Assembly: GCA_044228685.1 (NCBI GenBank)
Contig: JBGAUL010000012.1
Coordinates: 48,601-112,600 of the forward strand
DNA: 64,000 bases
DNA from: JBBATK01 sp044228685
GTDB lineage: Bacteria > Bacteroidota > Ignavibacteria > Kapaibacteriales > NICIL-2
Reading direction: 5' to 3'
In this document: positions 1 to 8,883 of the stretch, in pieces
Layout: each line of letters opens with the position of its first letter
Numbering within the stretch: the stretch's first letter is position 1
Made by a program: the position numbers and the translations under genes
Notes under the pieces: generated by a model
The model's input: only the letters and a program-made list of their open reading frames with translations
Told to the model about the DNA's origin: nothing
Databases searched by the model: none

Positions 1-770
1 TACAACATCGGTACAACGCAGATGGGGAAGTCACCCGCAATACCACCACCAATTTGATAAAAGCCAACGCCCTTACCATCACAGTTCTGTGTGTACCAAT
101 TAGCCAACCATGCCATGTACTCGATACCGGATTTCATGGTTGAAGCTTTGATTTCGTTTTTGATCACATAGGATGCGAAGATGTTTCCCATGGTTGAATC
201 TTCCCAACCCGGAACGATGATTGGCAAATTCTTTTGTGCTGCAGCCAGCATCCAGGAGTTTTTAGGATCAATTTCATAGTACTGCTCGAGTACGCCACTG
301 AGGAGCATCTTGTACATGTACTCATGTGGGAAGTAACGTTCGCCATTAGTGTCTGCATTCTTCCAAATTTCATGGATGTGTTTCTGCAAACGACGAAAAG
401 CTTCTTCCTCAGGAATGCAGGTATCAGTGACGCGATTGTAGTGATTCTCTAAGAGATCCCATTCGTCTTGAGGCGACAAGTCGCGATAGTGGGGAACGCG
501 CTTGTAGTGTGAGTGAGCCACGAGATTCATGATATCCTCTTCGAGGTTTGCACCGGTGCAGGAGATGATCGAGACTTTGTCTTGACGAATCATTTCTGCC
601 AGTGATTTACCCAACTCTGCCGTACTCATAGCACCGGCAAGAGTAATCATCATCTTTCCACCTTCATCCAAGTGAGTCTCATAAGCCTTCACAGCATCCA
701 TCATGGCTGCCGCGTTGAAGTGCAGGTAATGCTCTTCCATGAACTTTGAGATCGGTCCGCGTGTTTTCAT
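1..770 (-). CDS. Deoxyhypusine synthase-like protein (partial, C-terminus outside window)
   Basis: The first 256 codons are visible from an ATG at 770; the frame is open at the window edge, so the C-terminus is missing. The translation has the hallmarks of the deoxyhypusine synthase superfamily: an early segment GGKMMITLAGAMSTAELGKS, then IISCTGANLEEDI, a HYKRVPHYRDLS stretch, and GKGVGFYQIGGGIAGDFPIC at the edge. In bacteria such proteins are NAD-dependent aminobutyl-transfer enzymes, usually linked to homospermidine-type polyamine metabolism because bacteria lack eIF5A. The catalytic lysine region of the family lies beyond the window, so activity cannot be judged here. It lies 49 bp downstream of the GDP-mannose dehydratase on the same strand and could be co-transcribed with it. 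The family call is confident; the exact substrate is not. Confidence 0.85.
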   Translation of the reverse strand, partial: MKTRGPISKFMEEHYLHFNAAAMMDAVKAYETHLDEGGKMMITLAGAMSTAELGKSLAEMIRQDKVSIISCTGANLEEDIMNLVAHSHYKRVPHYRDLSPQDEWDLLENHYNRVTDTCIPEEEAFRRLQKHIHEIWKNADTNGERYFPHEYMYKMLLSGVLEQYYEIDPKNSWMLAAAQKNLPIIVPGWEDSTMGNIFASYVIKNEIKASTMKSGIEYMAWLANWYTQNCDGKGVGFYQIGGGIAGDFPICVVPML

Positions 771-819
771 ATCAATTCAGTTGTTGTGTTCAGAATATGT
801 GGTGTGGTTCAAAGCGACT

Positions 820-1968
820 TTAGAATACGCCGCCGGTTACGTTATACAATGGTTGTTGGATCCAATCAAATCCCATGGTCTTCACTGCTTCAATACCTTT
901 CATCGGAGCTTGAAGTTTTTCAAAGAGCATGTCGTAATCAACCATGATGCGCAGTAGTTCGGTGTAGCCAACTTTTGGCTCCCAATTCAACTGACGCTTT
1001 GCCTTGGAGATGTCGGCTTGTAGCCAATCAACCTCGGTTGGACGGAAATACTTCGGCAAGATTTCGACCACACAATCACCCGGTTTGAGCACCGAAGAGA
1101 ACTGTGGTGCAACGGATTTCACGAGTGCCTTTTCGCCTGCGCCTTCGCCCTTCCAATCTAGTTCGACTCCGGCATAGGCAAAGGTGTCGATGACGAATTG
1201 ACGGACGGTGTGGGTGTCGCCGGTGCCTACGGTATAGTCATCAGCCGAATCCTGTTGCAACATCAGCCACATCATCTGTACATACTCTGCTGCAAAACCC
1301 CAGTCACGCTTGGCATCAAGATTACCCAAGTACAAAGTCTTTTGTTTTCCGCTCAGAATGTGCGCCAATGCACGTGTGATTTTACGCGTCACAAAAGTCT
1401 CGCCACGACGTGGTGACTCGTGATTGAAAAGAATACCGTTGCATGCAAACATGTTGTAGGCATCGCGATAGTTCTTAACGAGCCAGTATGAGTAGAGCTT
1501 GGCGATAGCGTATGGACTCTGAGGCTCAAACGGCGTTTGTTCGGATTGAGGAGCCGGCGCAGCACCGAATAGTTCTGACGAGGATGCTTGATAGAATTTA
1601 GCCGGAACACCAGAGCGACGAATCGCTTCGAGAATACGAATGGTTCCAAGACCAGTGGCGTTACCGGTGTACTCCGGCATGTCGAAGGACACACGCACGT
1701 GACTTTGAGCACCAAGATGGTAGACTTCTTCAGGACGAATGTTGTACACGATTTCCGTCAACAAACCCGGATCCGTCAAATCACCATAATGCAAATGCAG
1801 ACGCGTGTCTTTTGCATTGGGATCTTGATAGATGTGGTCAATACGGTTGGTATTGAATACACTCGAACGACGGATGATACCGTGTACAGTGTAACCCATG
1901 TGGAGTAAGTACTCGGTTAGATAGGATCCGTCTTGTCCTGTGATCCCCGTAATCAGTGCTGTCTTCAT
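820..1968 (-). CDS. gmd: GDP-mannose 4,6-dehydratase
   Basis: This 382-residue short-chain dehydrogenase/reductase converts GDP-D-mannose to GDP-4-keto-6-deoxy-D-mannose, the precursor of GDP-fucose, GDP-rhamnose and related surface sugars, in the cytoplasm. The N-terminus has the NAD(P)-binding motif TGITGQDGSYL, followed by the family-typical YTVHGIIRRSSVFNTNRIDH segment. The catalytic Tyr and Lys appear in SPYAIAKLYSYW, and the segment NHESPRRGETFVTRKITRA is characteristic of Gmd. The length is normal for the family. The start is the ATG at 1966-1968. No fucose synthase or epimerase gene lies next to it in the window, so the final sugar cannot be deduced. Confidence 0.95.
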   Translation of the reverse strand: MKTALITGITGQDGSYLTEYLLHMGYTVHGIIRRSSVFNTNRIDHIYQDPNAKDTRLHLHYGDLTDPGLLTEIVYNIRPEEVYHLGAQSHVRVSFDMPEYTGNATGLGTIRILEAIRRSGVPAKFYQASSSELFGAAPAPQSEQTPFEPQSPYAIAKLYSYWLVKNYRDAYNMFACNGILFNHESPRRGETFVTRKITRALAHILSGKQKTLYLGNLDAKRDWGFAAEYVQMMWLMLQQDSADDYTVGTGDTHTVRQFVIDTFAYAGVELDWKGEGAGEKALVKSVAPQFSSVLKPGDCVVEILPKYFRPTEVDWLQADISKAKRQLNWEPKVGYTELLRIMVDYDMLFEKLQAPMKGIEAVKTMGFDWIQQPLYNVTGGVF

Positions 1969-2090
1969 GCTGAGGAGCTGAGATTGTTAATACTCGACAA
2001 ATCTACGGATTGACGTGAAATAGAAGAGGTAGACTCTTTGTCTTGCCAGTGCAGGCATTTTCTCTTTTACACGTGCTTTGCTTACACTTT

Positions 2091-5003
2091 CTAATGCGCC
2101 TCATCCCAATTCGCACCAACACCAGTTTCAACAAGCACCGGCACCTCGCCGAGGGGCAGTGCTGATTCCATGGTGGATTTAACCAAGGCTTTTAACTCGT
2201 CGAGCTCGTCGGGTCTGACTTCGAACACCAATTCGTCATGCACCTGGAGCATCATGAGGGATTTAAACTTCTGCTTTTTCATTTCAGCATGAAGATTGAT
2301 CATAGCAATCTTGATCATGTCTGCGGCCGTTCCTTGTATCGGTGTATTGATTGCGGTTCTCTCTGCTGCGGCTTTGATGGTGTTGTTCTTTGAGCGGATA
2401 TCGGGAAGGTATCGACGACGTCCACACAGCGTTTCGACAAAGCCTTCTGTCTCGCACTTGTGAATTGTCTGCTCCATGTAATTCTTGATGCGCTCGTACT
2501 GACGGAAGTAATTGTCGATGATTTCCTTGCCTTCGGTACGACTGATGCCGAGTTGTCGCGCCAGACCAAATGCACCCTGACCATACATGATACCAAAATT
2601 CACAGTCTTTGCTTTGCGTCGCATTGACGAGTCAACCTCTGCGAGCGGTACGCCAAAAAGTTTTGCCGCAGTCGCAGTGTGAATATCCAGTCCATTTTGA
2701 AATGCATGCGTCAGCGTTTCATCTCCACATATGTGCGCCATGATGCGCAATTCGATTTGCGAATAGTCGGCTGAGAGAATCACAGAATCTTTCTGCTGCG
2801 CAATGAAGGCCGCGCGGATGCTCCGTCCAAGCTCAGTTTTAATTGGAATATTCTGAAGATTAGGATCAGTTGATGCTAGACGTCCGGTTGCAGCAACATG
2901 CTGCGCGTAGGTCGTGTGCACACGTCCGGTGCGACCATTTACCATCTTCGGAAGATTCTCGATGTAAGTGCTCTGCAGCTTTTGTAATTGACGGTACTCG
3001 AGCATCATTTCGGCAATCGGATATGATGGCGCTAGCTCGCTCAAGACCTGAACGTCAGTGCTGTAGCCGGTCTTGTTTTTCTTGATTACCGGCAACTGCA
3101 TTCTCTCAAAAAGTACTTCGCCGAGCTGCTTGGGGGAGTCAGGATTGAAACTGACGCCGGCTTCGTTGATAATGCGCTCGCGCAAACCAACCGTTTCCTT
3201 GCGCACGAACGAACCGAGTGATGCGAGCTTTTCCGTATCAATGGCGATACCGTTGAACTCCATGTCGCGCAATACGGTGATGAGAGGGAACTCGATTTCG
3301 TTAGCGACTTTTTCCAAACGAGCGTCTGCATGCAGTGAATTATAAAGCAAAGAACAAAGTCTGTATGTCACATCTGCATCTTCAGCAGCGTACTCAGCCA
3401 CTCGTTCTACGGGCACATCTCTCATCGAGAGTTGTGTTGCTTTCTTAGCGCCAATAAGTTCAGTAATGGATATCGGTGTGTAGTTCAACCACTTCTGCGC
3501 CAATGCATCCATACCGTGCGAAGAGTCAGGATTGAGGACGTAGCTGGCAATCATAGAATCGAAGCTGATGGGCGACACGTCAACACCATGACGCTTGAGT
3601 ATCAGAGAATCGAACTTGATGTTCTGACCCCACTTGTCGATAGCTGAGTTCTCCAAGAGAGGTTTCAATTGCTCCAAGACGTATCGGGTCTCGAGCTGAT
3701 CGCCGATTTCGTGCTGTGAATTTTCTTCAACCCCAAAGACCATTTCTTCCGTCATTGTCGGAGCACTGGCACCGCGCGCCATGTCCATGTCTGCCGGGTG
3801 CACCGGACGTACCGCCACATAGTACGCGACGCCTTCTTCAGCACATAGTGATAGGCCTACTATCTCGCAACTCATGGCATCAAGCGATGTGGTTTCAAGA
3901 TCCACAGCAAGGTTTTTTGCTTTCTTGAGATTCTTGAGCATGTCTTTCAGACCCTTCTCATCGCGCACCAGCTTGTAATTGTGCTCGATTTCATGTAGGG
4001 TCTTTAGAACCGGTGCGGTTTCGTCAGAGCCGGACTCCGTAGAAGAAGATGAAGCACTATCCGTTGCTTTTGTTGCACTTGATTGCGATGTTGAGGCACT
4101 TGGCGTCGAACCATCTGCGGCAATTGCGTTGAGACGTGACATCCATTTTACCTTTAATGTCTTGAGTCCCATGAGATCAAAGAACTCAGCCAGCTTGGTG
4201 GCATCAGGTGTTTGTGGCAGACATTCTTCGTATCCATGCTCAATTGGCACATGACGATCAATTGTCACCAATACTTTCGACAACTCTGCCATTGCACGAT
4301 GCTCTTCGAATTTCTTACGCACAGACTCCTTGCTGATTTCATCGAGGTGCGCGTAGATGTTCTCAAGAGTACCGTATTGTTGAACGAGAGGAATAGCCGT
4401 CTTTTCACCAACACCTTTGACACCGGGAACGTTATCGCTTGAGTCACCGATGATTGCCAAGACGTCTATTACTTGGTTTGGTGCAACACCAAACTTCTCA
4501 CGACACTCTTCTTCGCCATGCACTTCATAGTCTGCGCTGCCACTTGAAGGTTTGAGCAATCTCACCTTCGAATCAACCAGCTGATAATAGTCTTTGTCAG
4601 AGGTCACACAGAACACCTCAATGTTCTTCCGTTCGCCTTCCAAAGCCAAAGTCCCAATAATATCGTCCGCCTCAAATCCCGGTTGTTCAATGCGCTTGAT
4701 ACCGAGCAAATCAATGAGTTGCTTGATGCGGGGGATTTGTGGGATGAGATCTTCAGGCATTGCCTGACGATTGGCTTTGTACTGATCGTAGAGAATGTGA
4801 CGATGCGTTGGCTCTTTGGTATCGAAGACGCAGGCGATGTAGTCCGGCGACTCACGCTCTAACAGCGAGGTCAGAATCGTCGCAAAACCAAACAATGCAC
4901 CGGTTGGTTCACCATTGGTGGCATTTAAAGGACGTCCGCGTTGAAGCGCATAAAAAGCACGGAAAATCAACGAAAAAGAATCGATAAGAAAGAGTTTGGG
5001 CAT
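2091..5003 (-). CDS. polA: DNA polymerase I with 5'-3' and 3'-5' exonuclease domains
   Basis: The protein has 970 residues from the ATG at 5003 (MPKLFLIDSF). The frame extends to a TTG at 5030, but the ATG gives the usual PolA N-terminus. Residues 1 to about 290 form the 5'-3' flap exonuclease. A Ser/Thr-rich linker follows, then a 3'-5' proofreading domain with its acidic residues present (VDLETT, GQNIKFD, YAAEDADVTY). The polymerase domain carries motif A (DYSQIELR), motif B (RRKAKTVNFGIMYG) and motif C (QVHDELVF). It fills gaps in excision repair and removes Okazaki primers. The intact DxE suggests active proofreading, unlike Taq-type enzymes. It is divergent from the addA-like gene, with about 190 bp between the starts. 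Confidence 0.97.
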   Translation of the reverse strand: MPKLFLIDSFSLIFRAFYALQRGRPLNATNGEPTGALFGFATILTSLLERESPDYIACVFDTKEPTHRHILYDQYKANRQAMPEDLIPQIPRIKQLIDLLGIKRIEQPGFEADDIIGTLALEGERKNIEVFCVTSDKDYYQLVDSKVRLLKPSSGSADYEVHGEEECREKFGVAPNQVIDVLAIIGDSSDNVPGVKGVGEKTAIPLVQQYGTLENIYAHLDEISKESVRKKFEEHRAMAELSKVLVTIDRHVPIEHGYEECLPQTPDATKLAEFFDLMGLKTLKVKWMSRLNAIAADGSTPSASTSQSSATKATDSASSSSTESGSDETAPVLKTLHEIEHNYKLVRDEKGLKDMLKNLKKAKNLAVDLETTSLDAMSCEIVGLSLCAEEGVAYYVAVRPVHPADMDMARGASAPTMTEEMVFGVEENSQHEIGDQLETRYVLEQLKPLLENSAIDKWGQNIKFDSLILKRHGVDVSPISFDSMIASYVLNPDSSHGMDALAQKWLNYTPISITELIGAKKATQLSMRDVPVERVAEYAAEDADVTYRLCSLLYNSLHADARLEKVANEIEFPLITVLRDMEFNGIAIDTEKLASLGSFVRKETVGLRERIINEAGVSFNPDSPKQLGEVLFERMQLPVIKKNKTGYSTDVQVLSELAPSYPIAEMMLEYRQLQKLQSTYIENLPKMVNGRTGRVHTTYAQHVAATGRLASTDPNLQNIPIKTELGRSIRAAFIAQQKDSVILSADYSQIELRIMAHICGDETLTHAFQNGLDIHTATAAKLFGVPLAEVDSSMRRKAKTVNFGIMYGQGAFGLARQLGISRTEGKEIIDNYFRQYERIKNYMEQTIHKCETEGFVETLCGRRRYLPDIRSKNNTIKAAAERTAINTPIQGTAADMIKIAMINLHAEMKKQKFKSLMMLQVHDELVFEVRPDELDELKALVKSTMESALPLGEVPVLVETGVGANWDEAH

Positions 5004-5190
5004 GACATAGGGAGTGTGTTGAAGGGTCAATTTACGAGTCTTCTGCTTTTACAGCATTGCAGAGTGTTGTAGAAAGCGGTGATTGGCGGTTCCGTGCGAT
5101 CAAGCCCCCGAGTCTGTGCATATTCGCAGGTCTGAGCTCTGCAATACTGAGCTCTTCGCAGCGTATTCTCGAGTTTTTTTAGCGTCAAGC

Positions 5191-8100
5191 ATGGCAGAAG
5201 CCTTAATTCCAAGCTCCTTTACCGCCGATCAGCGTCTGGCTCTGAATACGAGTCATCACGCGATCGTGCGCGCAGCTGCCGGATCAGGGAAGACTCGTGT
5301 CTTGGTCGAGCGTTATGTACAGCTCCTGGTCAGTGGAGCAGACATTCGACAAATCGTTGCAATCACTTTCACGCGCAAAGCCGCCGCCGAGATGATAGCG
5401 CGCATCGCGCATCGTTTGGAGGAGTATCTCGATCGACGAGATCTTAGCCCAGATCATAGAGCCCGACTCTTGCACGCGCAGAGTCGATTGTCTTCAGCTC
5501 GCGTTTCAACCATCCACGCATTCTGTGCTCAATTGCTTCGAGAATATCCGGTTGAAGCCGGTGTGTCGCCCGACTTTGTTGAGATTGGAAGCGGTGAATT
5601 GCAAGCAATGCGAGAACGCGCAATTCAGCACGTGCTGGAACGGCGTTTAGCTGATTGTGAGCAGCAAGAGCAGACCCGACAACTTCTGTTGCAAATGGGA
5701 CAACGTGCTGTGCAGTCGTTTTTAGACTCCATGCTCAAAGACAGTGAGCAGCACGCAACACTTCAAGCGCTGTATCGAGAACATGGCGATGAAGAGCTGA
5801 TTGAACGTGGAATGCAGTGGCTAAGCCTGGTAATTGCTGATACTGTATTTGCTGCGCGACCAATGTTCAGCCTGATGCTCGATTTCATACAAGAGTCGCA
5901 ACCCAAACACGCGCCGAAAGTCTCTGATGCTCGCCAGACATTGGATCCATGGTTTCGCGCAAGCACTTCAGACTTGGCGCAGATGTCCGCTGATCAGTGC
6001 GCGGAGCTTCTCGACACTATTGCAAAAGGACTTCAACCCTTTCTGACCAAAGAAGGAAAGCTCTTGAAGACGATGCAGAAGGGTGAAGTTGATCCGCCTA
6101 TCGATGCAGCTGTGCTCAAGAACTTTTGGTCAACGCTTAGCATATGTCAGACTGCTTTGACGAATCGCGACGCTGATCTGCGGATGCTGGAGCAGGTTCG
6201 AATTCTGCAGAGTATGGCAGAAGAAGCAATGACGGAAATTCAAGAGGAAAAAGACGCCATATCGGGTCTTGATTTTGATGACCTCCAGTTAAAAACCCTA
6301 GCAGTGCTCGAGAAACCCGAAGTACGTCGCCGCATTCGTCGCTCAATTCGCTACTTGATGGTTGATGAATTTCAGGATACCAACCAGTTGCAGTATCAAA
6401 TCACGACTGCAATTGTGGGTGACGAGACTCAGTCAAAGCCAATTGCTGCGCCGGGAAATGGACCCAACATCTTCATCGTTGGAGATCCCAAGCAGTCGAT
6501 TTACGGTTTCCGTAAAGCTGATGTGCGTGTGTTTAGTCAAGCCGGACGGGATATACTCGAAGCAAATGAAACTGAGAACAATCCTGCGCACGAGACGAAC
6601 GAGAATAAACTTGGCGATGTGCGACTTGCAGTGTCCTTTCGCATGACTGCTGACTTGGTGGCGGTAGTGAACCGACTCTGCCGAGCGTTCATGAATGCAA
6701 AGACCGAAGGCTACGAAGTTGAGTTTGAGGAAATGATGTGCGGACGTCGTGTCGACACGATGCAGCCGGCGCGCGTTGAACTGATCATCGGACAACGTCC
6801 AGCCTCGGTGAAGACGGTCGTTGATTCGACACAGGAATTGCAGTCGGAAACTTCTCTCATTGCAGCTCGCATTCGGTCTATTATCAATCATCCCGACAAG
6901 TGGCCTGTGTGGGACGATAAGCTTCAAGGGTTCCGACCCGCAGCATTTAGTGATATCGCAATTCTATCGCGCACCTCAAAGAAGTTCACGGAGATTTCGG
7001 AAGAACTCCGTCGAAGTGCAATTCCCTTTCACCGTCATAGTGGTAAGGGATTCTACCAAACGCAGGAAGTGTTGGACGTGCAGTCGTTGCTGCATTTTCT
7101 GCATAGTCCTGACGACGATCTCGCCCTAGGTTCTGTCTTACGTTCACCCTTCTTTGCTCTAAACGATCTGCAATTACTCATACTGAGCAGTGGACGTCAG
7201 CAGGCGAGCATGTGGTCCAGCTTGGCTGCAACAGTACAAGCCATGCGTGCGCAAGAAGTGTCATCTGATCAAATGATCATTGATGCATATGAACGACTCC
7301 GGCACATTCTCAACAAGTCGCGATTGCAGACGGTAAGTGAGACTATCTCGTTGGCGCTTTCGAGTTGCGCGTGGTCGGCAACGGTCGACTACAGCGATCG
7401 AGCAGACCAAATGCGCGCCAACATGGATAAGCTACTCGCGGCAATTCGTTCGACCGAGGAGCGCGGATTTCGAAGTGTGTACGACATCATCACGGAGCTC
7501 GAGCAGTGGCAAAAGGCAGCCGACAATGAAGCAGAAGCTTCAGTGCTGTTGGATGAGAATGCGGTGAATATCATGACCATCCACGCAGCAAAAGGACTTG
7601 AGTTTCCCATCGTCATTATCGTCAATTGCATCACTGAAAATGCTCGCTCGAAATCGCACATCATGAGCGATCAACTTGGTATGTGTTTTCGCACAACGAC
7701 AGACACTACCAAGAAAGCAGACGGGGTTCTTATGCATGCCGCTCGGCATGCACAAGCCGAGAAGAATGATGCAGAAGAAAAGCGAGTCTTGTACGTGGCT
7801 TTGACGCGTGCTCGAGATCACTTAATCATGAGTGGGGAGCTCAAGGTTACAGATGCCAAGGGAGAACGCTCGGCACAGTCTGCACGCGGTTTCTGGCCTT
7901 TAATCATGCAAGGCATCAATCGTCCAATAAGTCTCTTCGAAAACAGTTGCTTTAGTTACAACGAAGTTCTCAAAACCCTTCAACCGAATGGCGAAAAGGT
8001 TTTGAACGAGCATCCGATCTCGATTGAGACCACAGTTGAAGTAAAAGACGACAGAGCGATTGTTGCTGACAATCAGGAAGATCAGCAAGTGCAGCAACTG

Positions 8101-8883
8101 CTGACGCAATCGGTGCAGAGTTCAATGCACTCCGAGGTTTTTAGTGCCAGTCAGCTTATGACTTATTCCAAAAGTCCGGAAGAATATTTCCGCACCTACA
8201 TTCTCGGTCTGCCGGCTTCTGATGATGCGGGTGCGAGCACGAGAACGACGATTGAAAATGAAGACAGAGATTCATACATCGCCAGTGAAGCCGGGACAAT
8301 CATACATAGCGTCTTGGCGCGATTTTCTGAATGGGAGAGTGCGTCCGATGCCGAGCGACAGAATCAACTGCAAAAGGTTGTTGACGACGAAGTCCGAGCT
8401 CTTAGTCAAGTGAGTGTGTCAGTACTTCGTCAGCGCATGATGAATGAACTCACAGCTCTCAGTCAATCTTCATTGCTACGTCGCTATTCACACTCCTTGA
8501 TGCAAGCACAATGCGAGCACTCTTTGACGATTCCTCTTGCTGAGGATTTCTTGCACGGTATTGTTGACTGTATTCTCGTGGCTGACGACGGTGTCGTTGA
8601 GATTTGGGATTGGAAGACAAACCGACTGGATCGCTATGATGAAAACGCGTGGTTTGAAGTCTATCGATTGCAGCTACGCGTGTACTGCTATCTCGTCGCT
8701 TGTTCGATGAAAGAGGTCACGCGATTCCGAGCACGACTCGTCTTCACTCGCAGCACTAAAGATCGAGTGCTTGAGCTTAACCGTGATGAAGCACTTGCAG
8801 TTGAGAAGGAGATACTGGAATTAGTTCGAGGAATAAAATTCTTGATGGGTGATCAATCTGCTAGAACGCGTGTCCAAGACTGA
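5191..8883 (+). CDS. addA: AddA-type UvrD-like helicase with C-terminal PD-(D/E)XK nuclease
   Basis: This 1230-residue superfamily 1 helicase-nuclease belongs to the AddAB/RecBCD class, which resects double-strand breaks. The frame opens at a TTG (5083), but the ATG at 5191 (MAEALIPSSF) leads straight into the helicase Q-motif region and is preferred. Visible motifs are Walker A RAAAGSGKTRVL (about residue 28), AITFTRKAAAEM, DEFQDTN, GDPKQSIYGFRKAD, TIHAAKGLEFPIVI and VALTRARDHL. The C-terminus has a RecB-like nuclease: AGTIIHSVL near residue 1034, then GIVDCI and IWDWKTN near residue 1140. No AddB partner lies nearby in the window. The 3' end overlaps the convergent Omp85 gene by 23 bp. Confidence 0.9.
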   Translation: MAEALIPSSFTADQRLALNTSHHAIVRAAAGSGKTRVLVERYVQLLVSGADIRQIVAITFTRKAAAEMIARIAHRLEEYLDRRDLSPDHRARLLHAQSRLSSARVSTIHAFCAQLLREYPVEAGVSPDFVEIGSGELQAMRERAIQHVLERRLADCEQQEQTRQLLLQMGQRAVQSFLDSMLKDSEQHATLQALYREHGDEELIERGMQWLSLVIADTVFAARPMFSLMLDFIQESQPKHAPKVSDARQTLDPWFRASTSDLAQMSADQCAELLDTIAKGLQPFLTKEGKLLKTMQKGEVDPPIDAAVLKNFWSTLSICQTALTNRDADLRMLEQVRILQSMAEEAMTEIQEEKDAISGLDFDDLQLKTLAVLEKPEVRRRIRRSIRYLMVDEFQDTNQLQYQITTAIVGDETQSKPIAAPGNGPNIFIVGDPKQSIYGFRKADVRVFSQAGRDILEANETENNPAHETNENKLGDVRLAVSFRMTADLVAVVNRLCRAFMNAKTEGYEVEFEEMMCGRRVDTMQPARVELIIGQRPASVKTVVDSTQELQSETSLIAARIRSIINHPDKWPVWDDKLQGFRPAAFSDIAILSRTSKKFTEISEELRRSAIPFHRHSGKGFYQTQEVLDVQSLLHFLHSPDDDLALGSVLRSPFFALNDLQLLILSSGRQQASMWSSLAATVQAMRAQEVSSDQMIIDAYERLRHILNKSRLQTVSETISLALSSCAWSATVDYSDRADQMRANMDKLLAAIRSTEERGFRSVYDIITELEQWQKAADNEAEASVLLDENAVNIMTIHAAKGLEFPIVIIVNCITENARSKSHIMSDQLGMCFRTTTDTTKKADGVLMHAARHAQAEKNDAEEKRVLYVALTRARDHLIMSGELKVTDAKGERSAQSARGFWPLIMQGINRPISLFENSCFSYNEVLKTLQPNGEKVLNEHPISIETTVEVKDDRAIVADNQEDQQVQQLLTQSVQSSMHSEVFSASQLMTYSKSPEEYFRTYILGLPASDDAGASTRTTIENEDRDSYIASEAGTIIHSVLARFSEWESASDAERQNQLQKVVDDEVRALSQVSVSVLRQRMMNELTALSQSSLLRRYSHSLMQAQCEHSLTIPLAEDFLHGIVDCILVADDGVVEIWDWKTNRLDRYDENAWFEVYRLQLRVYCYLVACSMKEVTRFRARLVFTRSTKDRVLELNRDEALAVEKEILELVRGIKFLMGDQSARTRVQD

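Noticed and set aside
6433..6927. 164-codon frame antisense to the helicase gene
   Set aside because: A shadow of the strongly supported addA frame, with no family resemblance.
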